Assembly (NCBI GenBank): GCA_951799445.1
Contig: OX637293.1
Coordinates: forward strand, 744,001-808,000
Direction of reading: 5' to 3'
DNA length: 64,000 nucleotides
Source of the DNA: Pseudisothecium myosuroides
Lineage: Eukaryota; Streptophyta; Bryopsida; Hypnales; Lembophyllaceae
Each line of letters begins with the position of its first letter. Position 1 is the first letter of the stretch. This document shows, in pieces, positions 58,061-64,000 of the stretch. The notes beneath the pieces were generated by a model. It saw only the letters and a program-made list of their open reading frames with translations. It ran no database searches and was not told where the DNA came from. The translations under genes were made by a program, and so were the position numbers.

Positions 58061-60759
58061 TTGCACTGTGCTCACTATAGTATGCTTATGTAGGTCATTA
58101 AGTTTAGCAGGAATGAATTAGTGTTAAATTTAATAATAATGGATTATAGGAAGGAGTGTGCAAAGTAGCCTAAATTTTAGTACTTATCTAATCTTTATGT
58201 TATAAGGTATTTTTGCCTACTGCATTAGGACTTCTTAAGTATTTGTTGAGAACTGTAAATCAATTTCCTGAAGGTAAAACTTGGCACAAGTTGTTTTTAT
58301 AATAGATTGAAAAACATAAACATATTCCTTCTTTGACCTACTTTACCATCTGGCTAAGTCATTTTCCCACTTACACATACATGACAGGAAGGAAAGATCT
58401 TCAGGTTTCCCACTTTCATGATCGATGAGGTACACTACAAGTTGACGTTTCTTGGATTTTGTGAGTACACCGTCATTTTCGGAGCTCCTCCAAATTTCTT
58501 TCCAATTCTCTCAATGTCACTTTACAGAGCATGTTTTCCGCGTACCTCATCCATCATGATTACAAAAAGGTCTGATATCTCGTAGATGACATATGTTCTA
58601 GCTGCTCTCTCTCCAGCAGCAGACAGAATTCCTAGACGAGCTTGAAGTTCTTAAGGTTTCGAAATGCTGCGCTAGATAGCAATTAGCAATGGCGTCGAAA
58701 GCTCCGAGACGAGGCTCTTCTGTTGTTTCGTCCCTCGTGAATCAGAGACTGATGCTTTTTTGCATCGCCTTTGAGTTTGTTGAAAATCTGCCTCGACAAA
58801 CTCCATGTTAAAAAGATTGCGCAATGGCCTTGATTCAGTATAATTTATATTTTCCATCACCCGCTTATTTGTAGTCAACACTGGATTGGATGATGCAGTT
58901 GTGCCGTCTTGTGTGCGGACAGATTCGGAAGTGATGAATCCATAATCTTGGACACGAAAACATCTAGTACACAAATGGAAGCATCAGAGAAGGGCCAAGT
59001 TGCGATGTTCCGTGAACAGATATTTCGTTAAATGGCGGTATTCCACAAACTTGGCACTTTCCAGTGTAGACCGTGCGGTCTGAAATCTATGTCTGTCCCA
59101 AAAATGAATGGGAAAATGGCGTATGGAATACCGCCATTTTAATGAAATCTCTCAAGTTGGTAAGATCCTAATTTTCTTACTGACAGAAGGCCTCACGCGC
59201 CGTGTGTAAACGTCGTAACTGCACATCAATGGCAGTCATTCTTCCACGCGTTTCAAATGAGCTTTTGGTACGAATTTGGTATCTGCTTTTCTAGAAGTTC
59301 AACTCATCTATGCAGCATATTCTGATTCTTGATAATCTGATTAATGACTCATATGAGGTTTGCATGGATGAGACTCCGTGGCTATGGGAATTTTCGTGAA
59401 AATGGCATATGAAATCCGCCACTTTTCCATTCAATTCCTTCATTAGCCCTCAAGTCTACAACAAGTATAGATTTCAGAGCGAACAATCTAAACTGAAAAG
59501 CGCCAGGATTGTGGAATACCTCCATTTTAGCGAAATATCGGTTGGCTTCGATAGACAAGCTTAGGTCATCAGTCAACCGCATATACGTGAGCTGTTTTAG
59601 CTATGGATGATGCAGCAGCCGCTGGAGGTGAGGTTTACGGACTAAATAACCTTCGAGACGGGGTCAGCTACCAGCCTGTAGCCGAGCCGCGGGAGGGGAT
59701 CAGTGTTTCAGATCCGCGCTGCTGTTCCCCTCATGAAGACCTGCAGCAGCCCCACCACTTCGCAATCTATCCTCCTTGTCAGCTCTGTTGCAGGCCTGGT
59801 ACCGACTCTCCTTTCAGTACTCTAGAAAACTAGATTGACGTTAATATTCCATGCTAATTGCCTACCTCAAATTACAAATGAGACTCTAATTTCGAATTGT
59901 GTTTATTGATTAACTGCAATTGAACTCTGATTATCCAGAATCTGTTCTGAAATCGCCAGGATTTTCATGTCTCATTTTGCCGCTTCTGCAATCCATGTTT
60001 AATCTCAGTAATGGTCCTGGCAGTATCAATGGTATGGGGCCAGTGGGTATACATCAACAAAGTACGCTCAACGAGGACTGGCAGCAACTCTCAAGTGGGA
60101 GCTCCTGTACAATAGCCAATAGGAATGCCCGGCATAAGTGCAAATTTGGTACAGCTTGAAACGTAAATCTCTACCAGTCCTAGCTTTTGTGTTTGTGTAT
60201 GTGTAGATGAATGATACAATTTTGGGCGGCAAGTTGCACCAATTTAACGAAATTGACAGTATTACTAACTCCGACCATACTCTTCATTGACATTGGTCTG
60301 AGAACCAGAGATGTTTTTTCCTTCTGATGACTGAACCAATTGAAAGTTCGTGTTGATGGGGTAATTGAAGGCGCACAGCAAGAAGCGACCAAAGTCTCGC
60401 AAGAGATGAACTTCGTGGATACCAAATATACCAAAAAATCAAGCTCAACGTATACATTCTTACGTATACATTTGGAAATTTTCTTGTGTATATGATACAA
60501 TTGAATTTATTGTTGATTTGGCAAATGAATTTTATATACTGGGAGTGCGATGTATAGTTTGTTAACGAGCAGCTAGTACATTATACTTCGTAACAGTACG
60601 AGCAGATATGAACGAACTGACAGGTTATGCGGTACTCTGTGAACGAACAGACTCAGTTTGGTGTCGTAGCAACTAGGAATGTCGGAAATGCAACCAGCTG
60701 GCTTCAAATTCCACACGAAGGTCAATGATTATCGTGCATAATTGTCCTGCCCTGAACCA
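58061..60759. other. mostly non-coding, with short repeats and one small open frame
   Basis: A 76-codon frame starts at 59603 (MDDAAAAGGEVYGLNNLRDG) and could be an exon spliced near 59796 or joined to an open segment around 59940-60159 (GPGSINGMGPVGIHQQS), but neither is recognised. The inverted repeat at 59022-59149 is listed separately. The region just before 60760 should hold the promoter of the methyltransferase gene. Confidence 0.35.
59022..59149. repeat. short inverted repeat around a ggaataccgccattt motif
   Basis: The left arm atttcgttaaatggcggtat (59022) is complementary to ggaataccgccattttaatg (59125). The motif recurs in direct orientation at 59511-59537 and at 29607-29630. It is a small dispersed repeat that here forms a hairpin-capable pair. 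Confidence 0.7.
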
Positions 60760-62989
60760 ATGTCCGAGCAACAAGTGTGCGAGATTTGCATCCCGTCTAT
60801 TTACGGTGATACGATGAACAAGCGTGGAGACGAAGAGAAAACGATGAAGGTTGCACGAGCCGGCATAGCTGGGATGGCGGGTGGCGCAGGAGAGTTCAGC
60901 TACACGAGAAACTCAGTGATGCAATCTCATTGCATAAATATCTTGAAGCCCATCTTGGAGCAAGAGATTCAGGAGCTAGAATTGTTCAAGGACTGGAGTG
61001 GGAGCACAATTCGTATAGCTGATTTCGGATGCTCCTTGGGAGCGAATACTATTGCATATGCGGAGATCTGTTACCGAAGTGTGTGCCGAGCAAGGTCGAG
61101 CAATGGGAGGAAAATTCCTGACGAGGTGCAGTATTTCTTCTGTGACTTGCCTTCCAATGATTTCAACACCTTGTTCCTTCAATTGGAGGATTGGAGGAAA
61201 ACGCAAACGGGCATGGAGGATTTCTACGTCACGGCAGTCCCCGGATCATTCCATAGACGTCTGTTTCCCAGAGGAAGTCTTCATGTCGCAATCTCTGCCT
61301 TCGCGGTTCATTGGATGTCACAGGTAACTTTGCTTGCAGTTCATCGATGCTATTTTCTTAAAACTATTGCAGAAGAGTACCCTTATTTGTCCTAATAGTG
61401 TGTGATACTAATTTATCAAAGTCACACTATTTTGAATCAATGAAGGTTGAAATATTTCTCTATTGTACCAATTTTCACAAAAATGACACTGAGCTTCAAA
61501 ATGATACTAATTTTTGTCCCTCACTAGTAGGACAAATGATTATAACTGACAAATGTAGTTCCATTGTCAGTGGCTTAATGAAATCATCATAGTAAACTTG
61601 AGTCGAGCTTTTTCATGCATTGTGCAGATTGAATCTAAGTTGTGGCTATTGCTTCATTGTCCAGGTGCCTGATGCCGTGTTGGACAAATCTTCACCCGCT
61701 TATAACAAGGGGAGGGTGTGGGTAGATGATAAGAAGAATGTTGCAACATTGCACGCCTTCACGCAAACTGCAAGGCAAGATCTTCATAACTTTTTGCTAT
61801 CTCGAGCAGATGAAGTTGTCTCGGGCGGTTTTGTTCTCTTTTATGCTCCTGGTCGTGCAAATGGGCACCATTCAGAGATTCAATGGCCTAAGGAGGAGGA
61901 GTATGTGGGGCCTTCCAAAAAAGTCTTTGAAGCAACATGGGAAGAACTCATCACTGAGGTATTCTATACTCTCATATCAATTTCAAAAAGGTAGCTAATT
62001 GCAATTTTCTCTACCCCAAATAGAAATAAATCAATAATTTTCATATGTATCTTTCCATATATTGCATATGAAGGATGCCAATGACCAAGCATTTTCTTAT
62101 CTTTTAAGTTATATATTATTGCTTGATGAAGGGTAAGTGTTATTTAGGCTAAAGGAATGTCAACACTAATCTTTTACCTCACATTGAAATATATAATTTC
62201 TTCATATTTATTTCCGTATATTCTTCTATAGTAGTTGGCTAGGGATAGAATATTCTAAAATTGCCCTTTTAACCTTAAGCAAATAGAAACTAAGAAGCTA
62301 TAGTTATCTGAGCAATGTTGTTCACCAAATTCATCCCATTTGCATATATGAGTTTGATAATATTATAATTTCAAAATTCTATGGGAAATTTGGTCTTTGG
62401 AGTAAAGGTAAACAGCATGCTATCATAGCTTTAATGAATGTTGTTCTTTGGACACCAAAACTTTCTACATGTTTTAAAATTATTTAGGCTTTTTTTGAGG
62501 GGGGGGGATGACTCAATGAAAATATTCCTAACCTTCAGAGTTTTGTCACATGCACAGCGGGGTGATCTACTCCATTACATTTCAATGACTTTCTTACCAA
62601 TTTATCGAGAGGTTTCAATGCAGGGTATAATAGAAGAAGAGAGAAGAGATGCCTTCAATGTTCTTGTCTACTATTACAGCGTGGACGACATAAAAGTAGT
62701 TGTAGAGTCCACAAACGCTTTCCACGTCAAACAATGTGAGATCAAGCAACAAAGCCACTTTACGCCAAATGGAGCGAAGCAAATTCTTGTTGACCCTGAG
62801 GCATATGCCCAATTCATAAAAAATTTCATGAGGAGCGTTCTGAATTCAATCATGGTGGAGCATATTGGCGAAGAGAAGTGCCATGAATTTTTTGAACTAT
62901 TTGAGAGAAATGTTGCTACGGTTGCGCGGGAGAAGAAAGTATCCACATTGCCCGCGGATTGCATATTGGTTGTTTTGATCCGAAAATAG
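60760..62989 (+). CDS. SABATH-family carboxyl methyltransferase
   Basis: Three exons, 60760-61323, 61665-61958 and 62624-62989, all with phase-0 junctions, give 407 residues, within the usual 350-400-plus range. SABATH enzymes transfer a methyl group from S-adenosylmethionine to the carboxyl of small acids such as salicylate, benzoate, jasmonate or IAA in the cytosol. Seen here: GAGEFSYTRNSVMQ near the N-terminus (family GG.GE.SYA.NS..Q), SAM motif IADFGCSLGANT (86-97), CDLPSNDFNTLF (128-139), and AISAFAVHWMSQVPDAV spanning the first junction (family SsysLHWLSQvP). The third exon carries the typical late region beginning GIIEEERRDAFNV. The ATG at 60760 is the first in frame; 60814 is an alternative. 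Substrate cannot be read from the sequence with confidence. Intron 2 (665 bp) contains a G-run near 62503. Confidence 0.85.
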
Positions 62990-64000
62990 GTTTCAATTTG
63001 ATCCAATAATACACCTAAAAAGAACACAACATTCAGTAGCCTTTATGCCCATTGGCTTTCTTTCATGCACCATGCTCATTATATTGAGCCTCCACCTGTC
63101 CACTTAGCTACTGATGGATGGATGTAGAATATTTTACACCATCTATTCTAGAAATAAGGTAGTGACAATGCATGCTATTAAATGTTATGAATTTGAGATA
63201 AACTAGTTTGATGGATATTTGTATTTTTGTATTTATAATTTATAATTGGTCATTCATTGATATGTTTCAGTGATATTGTACAAGGCAATGCTCAATGAAG
63301 GGAAAATTATGAAAAGTAAGGGTTCCAAGGGGGGGGGCAAATCTTGACAAGCCCTAAATTTATTGAAGTTGCCTTTCTTTATAAATATTGTTCAATTTTA
63401 TTTCTAATTTTTTATTTTTGAATCAACACTTTTGAGAAAATAAAATGGCTCATTTTATGCTAGCTACTACTTTACCTATTTCATTGGATATGTTCTATTT
63501 ATCTTGAGCTTTTTTATTTAAAATATGTAGGTCTTTCCTATAACTGCCAATAATCTATCTTGTAAAATAGCAAAAGTCTATACGAATGTATGTGAAAATG
63601 CCTTTAATAAATGTGATAATGAGTCCAAATAGAGTATGGAAGTATTCTTGAATGTGCATTATTATTAACACCTAAAAGACCAAGTAGCATATTTTGGCAA
63701 CATAGCATTTTTAATCATCCGTTTATGAACAGAACAACCATTTTCTTTCTTTGAAAGTTTCACACAACATGTGGTTGAGGAGTAGCTTTAAAGCACAACA
63801 ATTTTCTTAGCTTGTGACTACATGGTTAAAATATTATGGTACGTTACATAGTTGCTTTCTCAATCCGGGCAACCCAAGTAGCTCAAAAGAAATCACATCT
63901 TTAAGAAACAAAAACTTGAAATTGGTTTTCTAAATTAATACATATATAAGAAAATCTTTGAATCATTCCATTTTGATTAACCCCTAAAATACCAAGGCAT
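62990..64000. other. AT-rich 3' flank; left end of another inverted-repeat element at the window edge
   Basis: No gene recognised. A G-run lies at about 63331. At 63978 the sequence taacccctaaaataccaagg matches the left end of the 54-kb element, so a further copy probably starts here and continues beyond the window. Confidence 0.5.

Noticed and set aside
62500..62515. G-run in intron 2 of the methyltransferase as a frameshift
   Set aside because: It lies inside an intron (61959-62623), outside the coding model.
1..64000. tRNA or rRNA genes
   Set aside because: No segment with tRNA A/B-box pairs and cloverleaf complementarity or rRNA-like conserved sequence was noticed by eye; a tRNAscan run would settle it.

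Overview
This window is nuclear DNA from a streptophyte plant. Several multi-exon genes have GT-AG introns, mostly 50 to 700 bp. They include plant families: a SABATH methyltransferase, a plant-type DCN1-like protein close to what I remember of Arabidopsis At1g15860, and a plant PhoD-like phosphatase. The compact genes separated by AT-rich repeats would suit a seed-free lineage (bryophyte, lycophyte or advanced charophyte), but the species cannot be fixed from the sequence alone. All exon models were made by eye from reading frame, splice consensus and phase; no alignment was run.

Layout. 1-5.6 kb is mostly non-coding, with one isolated syntaxin-like exon. 5.6-7.05 kb holds a three-exon gene for a protein with two C2H2 fingers and a TET/JBP-like 2-oxoglutarate/Fe(II) dioxygenase domain. 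7.1-15.8 kb is AT-rich and repeat-laden: a nested pair of terminal-inverted-repeat elements, a 342-bp tandem duplication and a broken four-exon gene. 16-26.4 kb is a GC-rich island peppered with copies of a 20-bp perfect palindrome. It carries a very large gene (or two adjacent genes) encoding a degenerate amino-methyltransferase-like region, an acidic/coiled-coil region and an FCP1/TIM50-like domain that has lost its catalytic aspartates. 26.9-28.06 kb is a long diverged inverted repeat. 28-31 kb is repeats and unassigned sequence.

From 31 kb the window becomes an ordinary gene-bearing region: an epoxide-hydrolase-type alpha/beta hydrolase (+, 31.1-35.2 kb); a ZNFX1-like RNA helicase carrying a cold-shock-like N-terminus, NF-X1 zinc fingers and two C-terminal ADP-ribosyltransferase domains (-, 35.9-42.8 kb); a membrane-anchored PhoD-like metallophosphatase (-, 44.8-49.6 kb); and a DCN1-like neddylation factor (+, 51.4-52.9 kb, 5' end unresolved). 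From 53 to 64 kb there are repeats, a broken GRV2/DNAJC13-like fragment and a SABATH carboxyl methyltransferase (+, 60.8-63.0 kb).

Most promising points: (1) the helicase-NFX1-tandem ART fusion; (2) the TET/JBP-like dioxygenase; (3) the repeat-embedded giant gene with methyltransferase-like and pseudo-phosphatase domains; (4) the 20-bp palindrome family that also sits in frame inside coding exons; (5) the long inverted repeat and the nested inverted-repeat elements. A dioxygenase and a methyltransferase-like gene in the same repeat-rich third of the window raises the possibility of mobile-element-borne base-modification functions, but no shared element boundary was found.
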